Assembly (NCBI GenBank): GCA_020216925.1
Contig: JAIWOL010000123.1
Coordinates: forward strand, 1-10,000
From: Thiobacillus sp.
GTDB lineage: Bacteria; Pseudomonadota; Gammaproteobacteria; Burkholderiales; Thiobacillaceae
Reading direction: 5' to 3'
Length of the DNA: 10,000 nucleotides
The notes under the pieces were generated by a model. The model ran no database searches and had not been told where the DNA came from. It was given only the letters and a program-made list of their open reading frames with translations. Numbering within the stretch: position 1 is the first letter of the stretch; each line of letters begins with the position of its first letter. A program made the translations under genes and the position numbers. This document shows, in pieces, positions 1 through 5,775 of the stretch.

Positions 1-2
1 AC

Positions 3-155
3 CTGCCGTTTGCCATTGGCGAACGGGAACGCGACCAGTGGATGGCCTGCATGACGCAGGCCTTGGACAGCGCCGGCGTCGAACCCGGCCTGCGCCAGGA
101 ACTGACCGCCGCGTTCTACAAAACCGCTGATTTCATGCGCAACCAGCCAGGCTGA
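3..155 (+). CDS. Group 2 truncated haemoglobin, C-terminal fragment (5' end outside the window)
   Basis: Only the last 50 codons are present, entering the window in frame at base 3 and ending at a TGA at 153-155. The fragment begins LPFAIGERERDQWMACM and ends with ADFMRNQPG. This matches the G and H helices of group 2 (trHbO/GlbO) truncated haemoglobins, where an LPF.IG..ERD.W..CM pattern is typical. The Trp of RDQW corresponds to the conserved G8 tryptophan that lines the distal haem pocket in this group. Such proteins are small cytoplasmic haem proteins that bind O2 and often act in oxygen, NO or peroxide chemistry. The haem-ligating proximal His lies in the missing part. The next gene starts one base after the stop, so the two are very probably co-transcribed. 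The family call is from recognised motifs; the precise role is not determinable here. Confidence 0.85.
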   Translation: MPFAIGERERDQWMACMTQALDSAGVEPGLRQELTAAFYKTADFMRNQPG

Positions 156-156
156 C

Positions 157-1425
157 ATGCGCCGCGCCATCGCCTGGACCCTGTTTTTCAGCCTGCTGGC
201 GGGATGTCTCATCCTGCCCTGGCTGGTGCTCGACCACACGCCGGCCATCGAACCGCCCGCCGAATTCCGCCGCAGCGATCTGGCCTGGGTGAAGTCCCTG
301 TTCCAGAAACACGACCCGCGCCGCCAGACCCCCGACGTGGTGCAGAGCATCCAGCTCAACGAAGCCGAGCTTAACCGGCTGCTCAACTACGCCGTGGAAT
401 TGCGCCGGGTCTCCGGCATTGCCGCGGAACTCACCCCCGGGCGCGCAACGCTCACCGCCACCCTGGATGTCCCCGATACCCCGTTTGGCCATTACCTCAA
501 TCTCACTGCCGAGCTCGCCGACACGCCCGGCAGGATGCGCATCGAACGCATGCAGCTCGGCAGCCTGCCGATTCCCGGCGCGCTGGCTGACTGGGGCATG
601 CGCCTGGTTCACCGCTGGCTGCGCCGCGACGCCACCTATGCCGCCCTGGCTGACGCCTTCACGCGGGTGAATTTCGACGAAAACCAGGCCACGCTCGACT
701 ACCGCTGGCACCCCGAACTTCTCGCCCGCCTCGAACGCAAGAGCGTGGAACTGCTGGTTCCCGCGGAAGACCAGGCGCTCATGCTGCTTTACGCGGAACG
801 TCTGGATGCCTTGCTCAAACCCCATGCCCAGGGCAGCCGTCTGCCGCTGGTTCGGATCATGCCGGCGCTGTTTGCCTGGCCGCCCCAACCCGGCATAGAG
901 GCAGCCGAGGAAAACCGGGCCGCGCTCACCGCCCTGGCGGCATACCTGGCCGGCGTCAGCCTGCCCAGACTGCTCGAGGGCGACAGCGTATCGATTCGCC
1001 GCGCCCCTCAGGTGCTGCTCTATCTGCACGGCCGGCGCGACTTTGCCGAACACTTCACCATCTCTGCGGCGCTGTCGGTCAACGGCGGCAGCCGGCTCGC
1101 CAATGCCATCGGCCTCATCAAGGAAGAAGAAGACGCCGGCATGGGCTCCGGGTTCAGCTTCACCGATCTGGCCGCCAACCGCGCCGGCGTTCGCCTGGGC
1201 GAAACCGCCACCGGACCCGGCGCGGCGCGAATCCGGCAGCAGCTGGCCGCCGCCCGCAGCGATGCCGCGCTTTTGCCCGACTTTCGCGACCTGCCGGAAT
1301 TCATGCCGCAGGCCGAATTCGACCGCCGCTTCGGCCCGGTTGGCGGACCGCGCTATCAGGCCGTCATCGACCGCATCGACGCCCGCCTGAACGCACATCC
1401 GCTTACCGGGAACCCGAATCCCTGA
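157..1425 (+). CDS. Uncharacterised membrane-anchored or lipidated protein, coupled to truncated haemoglobin
   Basis: A 422-aa protein I cannot assign to a named family. Residues about 5-26 form one hydrophobic segment after two arginines, so the bulk (27-422) is probably periplasmic. Within this segment lies LLAGC (13-17), which fits a lipobox with Cys17, but the hydrophobic stretch continues past the Cys (LILPWLVL), so an uncleaved membrane anchor is equally likely. The body is mixed and hydrophilic. Its most distinctive part is at about 297-345: HFTISAAL, then IGLIKEEEDAG, GSGFSF and TDLAANRAGVRLGE. From memory this block recurs in conserved hypothetical proteins of beta- and gammaproteobacteria, but I cannot check this. 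The start is supported by an AGG (149-151) five bases upstream and by placement one base after the haemoglobin stop, which suggests translational coupling. Length and smooth codon use argue for a real gene; the - strand frame opposite it is a shadow. Function unknown. Confidence 0.85.
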   Translation: MRRAIAWTLFFSLLAGCLILPWLVLDHTPAIEPPAEFRRSDLAWVKSLFQKHDPRRQTPDVVQSIQLNEAELNRLLNYAVELRRVSGIAAELTPGRATLTATLDVPDTPFGHYLNLTAELADTPGRMRIERMQLGSLPIPGALADWGMRLVHRWLRRDATYAALADAFTRVNFDENQATLDYRWHPELLARLERKSVELLVPAEDQALMLLYAERLDALLKPHAQGSRLPLVRIMPALFAWPPQPGIEAAEENRAALTALAAYLAGVSLPRLLEGDSVSIRRAPQVLLYLHGRRDFAEHFTISAALSVNGGSRLANAIGLIKEEEDAGMGSGFSFTDLAANRAGVRLGETATGPGAARIRQQLAAARSDAALLPDFRDLPEFMPQAEFDRRFGPVGGPRYQAVIDRIDARLNAHPLTGNPNP

Positions 1426-1473
1426 AACCCGTCATGGTAGGATCCAGCCCATCCTGCCGCCGCAAACCTGCCG

Positions 1474-1965
1474 ATGAAATTCGACCGTTCCCGGCTGTCC
1501 GCCCTGCTGTTCAGAGGCAGCGTCTTCACGATCGTGTGGTGGATTCTGGCCGAAGGCCACCCTGCGAGCTGGGGCGTGGGCGCGGTCAGCATCAGTGGCG
1601 CGCTTGCAGCCAGTCTGCTGCTTGCGCCGCCATCAGGCACGCGGTTTTCGTTCATCGCGGGGCTGCGGTTCGGCGCTTTTTTTCTGCTTGAATCTATTCG
1701 CGGCGGCAGCCAGGTCGCGCTTGCCGCGCTTGCGCCAGGCAGGTTGCGACCGGGGCTGACATCGGTCGTGATCGGCCTGCCCGATGGCTTGCCGCGTGTA
1801 CTCCTGATGAACACACTCAACCTCCTGCCCGGCACCGTGAGCATCCAGCTCGAAGGCGACACGCTGTGGCTGCACGTGCTCGATCGCAGGCAGGCTATCG
1901 AGCGCGAAGTCGCCATCGTCGAAACGCATCTTGCACGCATGCTGCTGATCGAGCGTTCAACATGA
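1474..1965 (+). CDS. mrpE: Mrp/Mnh-type cation/proton antiporter subunit E
   Basis: A 163-aa inner-membrane protein, the usual size for MrpE/MnhE/PhaE (Na+/H+ ion antiporter subunit family). The N-terminal half holds hydrophobic helices (about 15-50 and 58-73). The C-terminal half has the family signature MNTLNLLPGTVSIQLEGD followed by LWLHVLD, with a hydrophilic cytoplasmic tail. MrpE is an accessory subunit of the Mrp complex, needed for full assembly or activity rather than forming the ion path. It is the first gene of the cluster, 48 bases after the preceding unknown gene, with no clear Shine-Dalgarno sequence. Its stop overlaps the start of mrpF as ATGA (1962-1965), indicating coupled translation. 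A TAGGAT at 1438-1443 could be a -10 box but has no matching -35, so I do not annotate a promoter. Confidence 0.93.
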   Translation: MKFDRSRLSALLFRGSVFTIVWWILAEGHPASWGVGAVSISGALAASLLLAPPSGTRFSFIAGLRFGAFFLLESIRGGSQVALAALAPGRLRPGLTSVVIGLPDGLPRVLLMNTLNLLPGTVSIQLEGDTLWLHVLDRRQAIEREVAIVETHLARMLLIERST

Positions 1966-2243
1966 CGGTGCTTTCAGGCTCACTTGCAGTTTTTTTGCTC
2001 GTCAATCTGGTCGTCGCGCTGATCTGCGCCGTGCGCGGCCCGACAGATGCCGATCGCATGCTTGCCGCACTCCTGTTTGGCACCACCGGCGTGGCCATTC
2101 TGCTTCTTCTCGCCCACACCTACACGCCTGCTCGCGGTGGAATCGTCGACGTGGCGCTGGTGTTGGCGCTGTTGGCCGCGATCGCCGGGATTGCATTTGC
2201 CGAGCGGGCCTGGCGGCAGGAGACGCGCGATGACGATGCTTGA
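1962..2243 (+). CDS. mrpF: Mrp/Mnh-type cation/proton antiporter subunit F
   Basis: A 93-aa protein of normal MrpF/MnhF length with three predicted membrane helices (about 5-25, 33-52, 58-80). The signature after helix 1 is RGPTDADRMLA (25-35), matching the family's GP...DR.LA motif; its acidic residue (Asp31) corresponds to the conserved Asp found important in MrpF subunits. The open frame extends upstream to 1866, but the ATG at 1962 is chosen because it overlaps the mrpE stop and yields the family length. In Mrp complexes MrpF packs near MrpG and MrpA at the small-subunit end and has been implicated in the cation route in structural work on other species; that is family knowledge, not something visible here. 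Confidence 0.93.
   Translation: MTVLSGSLAVFLLVNLVVALICAVRGPTDADRMLAALLFGTTGVAILLLLAHTYTPARGGIVDVALVLALLAAIAGIAFAERAWRQETRDDDA
2218..2222 (+). promoter_or_regulatory. Shine-Dalgarno sequence deciding the mrpG start
   Basis: AGGAG lies seven bases upstream of the ATG at 2230, within the 3' end of mrpF. It is the clearest ribosome binding site in the small-subunit genes and fixes the mrpG start although the open frame extends upstream to 2047. Confidence 0.7.
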
Positions 2244-2532
2244 ATGGACATCAGCCGCCCTGCTTGTTGCAGGCGGAGCGTTTTTTCTCGCCGGCACACT
2301 GGGACTGCTGCGCTTTCCCGATGTCTACAGCCGGCTGCACGCGCTCACCAAAGCCGACAACCTGGGGCTGGGCTTCATACTCGCCGGACTGGCCCTGCAG
2401 GCAGACAGCGTAGCTGCGGCACTCAAGTTCGTTTTGATCTGGCCGCTGGTGCTGGCCGCTTCTGCGGCGGTCAGCCATGCAATCGCGCGCCGCGCGCGGC
2501 AAAACGGCATCAGGCCGATCCAGCGACCATGA
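2230..2532 (+). CDS. mrpG: Mrp/Mnh-type cation/proton antiporter subunit G
   Basis: A 100-aa protein with three membrane helices (about 8-27, 44-60, 63-84). The MnhG/PhaG signature is unmistakable: GLLRFPDVYSRLHALTKADN (25-44). Family members are usually about 100-125 aa, so this is complete but on the short side. The ATG at 2230 is preferred because a good Shine-Dalgarno (2218-2222) precedes it; a second ATG at 2236 would remove only two residues. The gene overlaps mrpF by 14 bases and ends in an ATGA overlap with the next gene (2529-2532). MrpG is a small integral subunit that associates with MrpF and the MrpA C-terminal domains in the antiporter complex. Confidence 0.93.
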   Translation: MTMLEWTSAALLVAGGAFFLAGTLGLLRFPDVYSRLHALTKADNLGLGFILAGLALQADSVAAALKFVLIWPLVLAASAAVSHAIARRARQNGIRPIQRP

Positions 2533-3440
2533 TGGCATTCGATCTGCTGCTGGCCGCCGCGATCATCTGGAGCGCGGTGCGCGCGCTCACCCTGCGTGAC
2601 GCTGCGCACGCCGTCGTCCTGTTCATCGTTTTCGGGCTCCTGATGACACTTGCCTGGGTCAGGCTCGATGCGCCGGATATCGCACTCGCCGAAGCGGCGA
2701 TCGGCGCCGGGCTCACCGGGGCGCTGCTGCTGGATGCGCTGGGCGCATTCCGTCGCATGCCCCCTGCCGCCGGAACGGGCGGCTGGACGCGCGCAATCAT
2801 CCTGGCCGCATCGGGCATGCTGCTCTTCGCCTTCATCCATGCACTGCTGGCCATGCCATACGGCGAACGCGTCGTGTTGCCCGAATGGGTCGCCGCCCAG
2901 GTGAGCCAGTCGGGCGTCACGCATCCTGTCACCGCCGTGCTGCTCAATTTCCGCGGGTACGACACATTGCTCGAAGTCGGCGTGCTTCTGGTCGCGCTGA
3001 TCGCGCTGCTTGCCGTGGCAGGCAGCGGCAATGCCTCCAGAAAGACGGCCGTCAACCCGATGCTGCGCGCGTTTGCATCGGCCGCCGCGCCGCTGGGGAT
3101 CCTCGCTGCCGGTTATCTCCTGTGGGCCGGCGCACATCGCCCCGGCGGCGCATTCCAGGCTGGCGCGATGGTGGCCGCCGCTGCGGTACTCCTCCACCTG
3201 TCCGGCCGGCTTCCGGCGTGGGTGGCGCCGGGTCGATTGCTGCGCGCGGGATTGGCCGGGGGACTGCTGTTTTTTCTTGCGGCGGGACTATTCATGACCG
3301 ATGCCGGCGCCTATCTCACTTACCCGCCTCCTTCCGCTGGCTCCTGGATTCTGGCTATCGAGACTGGTTTGACGATATCACTCGGGCTCGCGCTCGCCGG
3401 GCTTTTTCTGGTGCTGGCAGGCCAGGGGCGCGCGCAATGA
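2529..3440 (+). CDS. mrpB: Fusion of MrpA C-terminal domains (MbhD-MbhE) with antiporter subunit B (MnhB)
   Basis: A 303-aa membrane protein that joins three Mrp modules. Residues 1-76 are an MbhD/DUF4040-like domain, with the hallmark APDIALAEAAIGAGLTGALL (48-67) and its conserved Glu55. Residues about 85-167 look like MbhE, with HPVTAVLLNFRGYDTLLEV (132-150), close to the NVILVDFRGFDTLGE motif of the MrpA C-terminus. Residues about 175-300 are MnhB, with GAHRPGGAFQAGAM (201-214) matching the GHN.PGGGFQGGL family motif, then four helices. In canonical operons the first two modules form the end of the long MrpA; here they precede MrpB. The ATG at 2529 overlaps the mrpG stop and gives a domain-consistent N-terminus, although the frame is open from 2244. 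These domains form part of the lateral ion path between the small subunits and the NuoL-like subunits. Confidence 0.9.
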   Translation: MMAFDLLLAAAIIWSAVRALTLRDAAHAVVLFIVFGLLMTLAWVRLDAPDIALAEAAIGAGLTGALLLDALGAFRRMPPAAGTGGWTRAIILAASGMLLFAFIHALLAMPYGERVVLPEWVAAQVSQSGVTHPVTAVLLNFRGYDTLLEVGVLLVALIALLAVAGSGNASRKTAVNPMLRAFASAAAPLGILAAGYLLWAGAHRPGGAFQAGAMVAAAAVLLHLSGRLPAWVAPGRLLRAGLAGGLLFFLAAGLFMTDAGAYLTYPPPSAGSWILAIETGLTISLGLALAGLFLVLAGQGRAQ

Positions 3441-3718
3441 TCAGCAGCGCACTGCTCTATGCGCTTGTCGGATGCGCACTATTCGTTGCCGGGGTGGCGG
3501 GCGTCCTGCTCGCGCCGCATCCCCTGCGCCGCATTCTCGCTTTCAACGTGATGGGCAATGGCGCTTTTCTGGTGCTGGTGGGCCTGGCCCAACGCGCAGG
3601 ATTCCCCGACCCGGTGCCGCAGGCCATGGTGCTCACCGGCATCGTCGTCGCTGTCGCGGCAACCGCGCTGGCGCTGGCGCTGGCCCGCCGGCTGGCCGAG
3701 CCGGAGGACGAGCAGTGA
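3437..3718 (+). CDS. mrpC: Mrp/Mnh-type cation/proton antiporter subunit C (NuoK-like)
   Basis: A 93-aa protein with three membrane helices (about 4-25, 32-52, 64-85), homologous to NuoK of complex I. Diagnostic parts are LRRILAFNVMGNGAFLVLVG (30-49) and DPVPQAMVLTGIVVAVAATA (58-77), the latter matching the DP.PQALVLTAIVI motif of MrpC/NuoK. Typical MrpC is about 110-115 aa, so this one is short, mostly in the loops and tail. The ATG overlaps the preceding stop (ATGA, 3437-3440) and has AGGGG (3424-3428) eight bases upstream. The gene ends five bases before the stop codon of the reverse-strand gene, so the overlap chain that links the earlier mrp genes stops here. Confidence 0.92.
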   Translation: MISSALLYALVGCALFVAGVAGVLLAPHPLRRILAFNVMGNGAFLVLVGLAQRAGFPDPVPQAMVLTGIVVAVAATALALALARRLAEPEDEQ

Positions 3719-3723
3719 ACGGA

Positions 3724-4284
3724 CTACAGACCTGCGAGCGGATCGGTGCGCTCGATGCGCAGCACGACCGTGCCGATGCGGCTGTTGAGCCCCATTACCG
3801 GTATCGCCAGCCATCTCGCGCCGCCATCGGAAACCGCGGCAATGTCAGCAGCGTCGAGCAGCGTTGCGGGCAGCAGCCCCGAGGCGGCCTCGCCCACATG
3901 CCGGCGGTTGGTCGATACGGCAACCTTGCCGTCGGGCTGGACGAGCAGGGCCAGCTTGTAGCCCGGCATGCGCACGATCTCGGTAAAGAACTGATCGACC
4001 TGATCGAGATTGTTCCGCAGCATTTCACCGCGCACGGCCCAGGAAAGCGCCTGCGCGAATTGCCGCTCGGCCAAATCCAGCGCGTCGGTTGTGCGCTTCT
4101 GAGCCGCCGCGACAAAAGCCGTTTTTTCTTCTGCCCACCGGGCTTCCGCCTGCTTCACCGCCATGTGCTGCGAAACGTAGACGAACAAAAGCGCGGCAGC
4201 GATCCCCAGGCTCACCCACAAGGGCAGGCGTACGGTATGCAGAAGGGCAATTTTGCCGGCAAAACCAGAGCGTCCTTCGTTCAT
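3724..4284 (-). CDS. Membrane-anchored periplasmic sensor-like (Cache/PDC-like) protein without output domain
   Basis: A 186-aa protein on the - strand, inside an otherwise + strand antiporter operon. Residues about 20-38 form one membrane helix, followed by a long amphipathic, probably coiled-coil helix (about 41-105, rich in A, E, Q and R). Then comes an alpha/beta region with LALLVQPDGKVAVSTNRRHV (111-130) and AIPVMGLNSRIGTVVLRIE (160-178). The layout helix, NNLDQVDQFF, a strand with DGK and ST, then a final strand pair is that of PDC/Cache-type extracytoplasmic sensor domains. No HAMP, kinase, GGDEF or methyl-accepting domain follows, so it is a bare sensor or a binding protein. The ATG at 4284 is chosen over 4320 because GAGG sits eight bases upstream; the longer form would add 12 residues and lacks a Shine-Dalgarno. 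Its stop lies 5 bases from the mrpC stop (convergent); its start is 59 bases from the mrpD start (divergent). Ligand and role are unknown. Confidence 0.8.
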   Translation of the reverse strand: MNEGRSGFAGKIALLHTVRLPLWVSLGIAAALLFVYVSQHMAVKQAEARWAEEKTAFVAAAQKRTTDALDLAERQFAQALSWAVRGEMLRNNLDQVDQFFTEIVRMPGYKLALLVQPDGKVAVSTNRRHVGEAASGLLPATLLDAADIAAVSDGGARWLAIPVMGLNSRIGTVVLRIERTDPLAGL

Positions 4285-4290
4285 GGCAAC

Positions 4291-4297
4291 ATCCTCA
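4291..4297 (-). promoter_or_regulatory. Shine-Dalgarno sequence for the reverse-strand sensor-like gene
   Basis: On the - strand TGAGGAT (GAGG at 4296-4293) stands eight bases before the ATG at 4284-4282, which favours this start over the upstream ATGs at 4320 and 4317. A TATGAT at 4321-4316 on the same strand would make a reasonable -10 box with a short leader, but no -35 is visible, so the promoter itself is only a suggestion. Confidence 0.5.
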
Positions 4298-4343
4298 TCA
4301 TGATTGCAATGCTGCATCATAACGCCGGACCGGGCCCGTTATC

Positions 4344-5774
4344 GTGAGCGCGTGGCACGACCCGGCGACCGCGCTCATCCTGCTGCCGCTGGCGTGGGCG
4401 ACGCTTGCCTTTGTTCTGGGCCCCGGGCGCGGCGCATGGATGGGAATGGGGGGGCTCGCGTCACAGACCCTGCTTGCCGTCATACTGGCCCGCTCCGTAA
4501 TGCAGGATGGCCCGCGCGTCATTGCCTTGGGCGGCTGGGGAGCGCCGTTGGGCATCGAGCTATCGGCCGACGGACTCGCGGCCGTGTTCTTGTTGCTGAC
4601 ACAGATCGTTGCGCTGGTGCTCGCGCCTTATTCCCGTGACTATTTCCGGGCCAGGCCGGATTTGCAAAGAGGGTTCTGGCCGCTTTTCGGGTATCTCATC
4701 GCGGCACTCAACGCACTCTTTCTGTCGTCTGATCTATTCAATCTCTACGTCACACTGGAACTGCTGACGCTGGCTGCCGTGGGCCTGGTGGCGCTGGGCG
4801 GAGGACGTTCGCAAGCCGCCGCTGCATGGCGATACCTGCTTGTCAGCCTGGTTGCTTCCGGAGCCTACCTGATGGGCGTGGGATGGATTTACGGGCTCAC
4901 CGGCACGGTGTCGCTCACCGATATCCGGTGGTTTTTCGAAACCGGCATCCCGCCCGCCGCCTGGCTTGCCGGGGGGCTCATGCTCGCCGGACTGATCGCA
5001 AAAACCGCGCTGCTGCCTTTCCATTTCTGGCTGCCTCCGGCGCACGGCGGCGCCGCCGCCCCTGTCTCCGCGCTGCTTTCCGCCCTGGTCATCAAGGCCA
5101 GCTTCTACATCATCCTGCGCTTCAGTCTCGACAGCTTTTCGCCGCTCGCCCAGGCCGCCGCATTGCCGTTAGGGGCGATGGGCGCCCTGGCAATCGTCTG
5201 GGGCAGCATCCAGGCAATCCGCACCCCGAAAATCAAGATGCTGGTGGCCTGGTCTACCGTCGCGCAACTTGGTTACCTTTTCCTCGTTTTTCCACTTCTG
5301 GCCGACGCGCGGGCGCTGGAGGCAGGTGTGATGCAAGCCGTAGCGCATGGGCTTGCCAAGGCCGCGATGTTTGCCGCCGTTGGCGTACTCGTGCTGAGCA
5401 ATGGCCGTGACACGCTCGCCGGCCTGCTTGGAGCCGCCCACCATGCACCGCTCGCGCTGGGCGCATTCGCCCTGGCTGGCATTTCGCTCATGGGCCTGCC
5501 GCCCTCCGGCGGCTTTCTCGCCAAATGGCTGATACTCGAAGCAGCGCTGGCGCAAGGCGCCTGGTACTGGGCCGGCATCATCATTCTGGGCGGACTTCTG
5601 GCAGCAGCGTATGTGTTTCGTGTACTGAAACTTGCCTTCATGCTCCCGGTCGCCGGGGACGGTTTCGTGCAGCCATCGCGCACCCTGGCCTGGATGGCCA
5701 TGATTCTGGCGCTCATGAGCATTCTCATCGGACTGCGCGGCGTCGAGCTGATCGGTCTGGCAACGAGGCAGTGA
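4344..5774 (+). CDS. mrpD: Mrp/Mnh-type antiporter subunit D, proton-translocating NuoM/NuoN-like
   Basis: A 476-aa polytopic protein (about 14 helices) of the proton-conducting membrane transporter family shared by NuoL/M/N, MrpA and MrpD. The expected charged residues of the ion path are present: Glu139 in LYVTLELLTLAA (TM5), Lys220 in LIAKTALLPFHFWLPPAH (TM7), Lys251 in VIKASFY (TM8), His335/Lys339 in AHGLAKAAMF and Lys394 in FLAKWL (TM12). Length is close to the usual 480-500 aa. The start is the GTG at 4344, placing the first helix at about residues 8-26; the ribosome site is weak. Unlike the upstream mrp genes it does not overlap its predecessor, because the reverse gene intervenes, so it needs read-through from mrpC or its own promoter; I find no convincing promoter in 4285-4343. 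The next subunit begins one base after its stop. Confidence 0.93.
   Translation: MSAWHDPATALILLPLAWATLAFVLGPGRGAWMGMGGLASQTLLAVILARSVMQDGPRVIALGGWGAPLGIELSADGLAAVFLLLTQIVALVLAPYSRDYFRARPDLQRGFWPLFGYLIAALNALFLSSDLFNLYVTLELLTLAAVGLVALGGGRSQAAAAWRYLLVSLVASGAYLMGVGWIYGLTGTVSLTDIRWFFETGIPPAAWLAGGLMLAGLIAKTALLPFHFWLPPAHGGAAAPVSALLSALVIKASFYIILRFSLDSFSPLAQAAALPLGAMGALAIVWGSIQAIRTPKIKMLVAWSTVAQLGYLFLVFPLLADARALEAGVMQAVAHGLAKAAMFAAVGVLVLSNGRDTLAGLLGAAHHAPLALGAFALAGISLMGLPPSGGFLAKWLILEAALAQGAWYWAGIIILGGLLAAAYVFRVLKLAFMLPVAGDGFVQPSRTLAWMAMILALMSILIGLRGVELIGLATRQ
5765..5768 (+). promoter_or_regulatory. Shine-Dalgarno sequence of the MrpA/NuoL-like gene
   Basis: GAGG at 5765-5768 lies seven bases before the ATG at 5776, inside the last codons of mrpD, which suggests coupled translation of the two large subunits. 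Confidence 0.6.
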
Positions 5775-5775
5775 C

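Noticed and set aside
133..1398. A 421-codon open frame on the - strand opposite the unknown gene
   Set aside because: It is rich in G, A, Q and R with no recognisable motif and no ribosome site, while the + strand frame has an anchor, coherent hydrophobic patterning and a coupled start.
1438..1443. TAGGAT as a -10 box for the mrp operon
   Set aside because: No -35-like hexamer at 16-18 bp upstream, and the operon could be transcribed from further upstream.
1439..1455. AGGAT/ATCCT mini-hairpin between the unknown gene and mrpE as a terminator
   Set aside because: Only 5 bp of stem with a 7-base loop and no T-run; too weak to call.
4251..4264. 14-base perfect palindrome TTTTGCCGGCAAAA near the 5' end of the reverse-strand gene
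   Set aside because: It could be an operator, but it lies within codons for F-A-G-K, has no second copy in the window, and short palindromes of this kind occur by chance.
3472..4347. A + strand frame bridging mrpC and the reverse gene
   Set aside because: Its translation is R/G/P-rich and overlaps two better-supported genes; mrpC is defined by its NuoK-like motif and the - strand gene by its anchor and sensor-like pattern.
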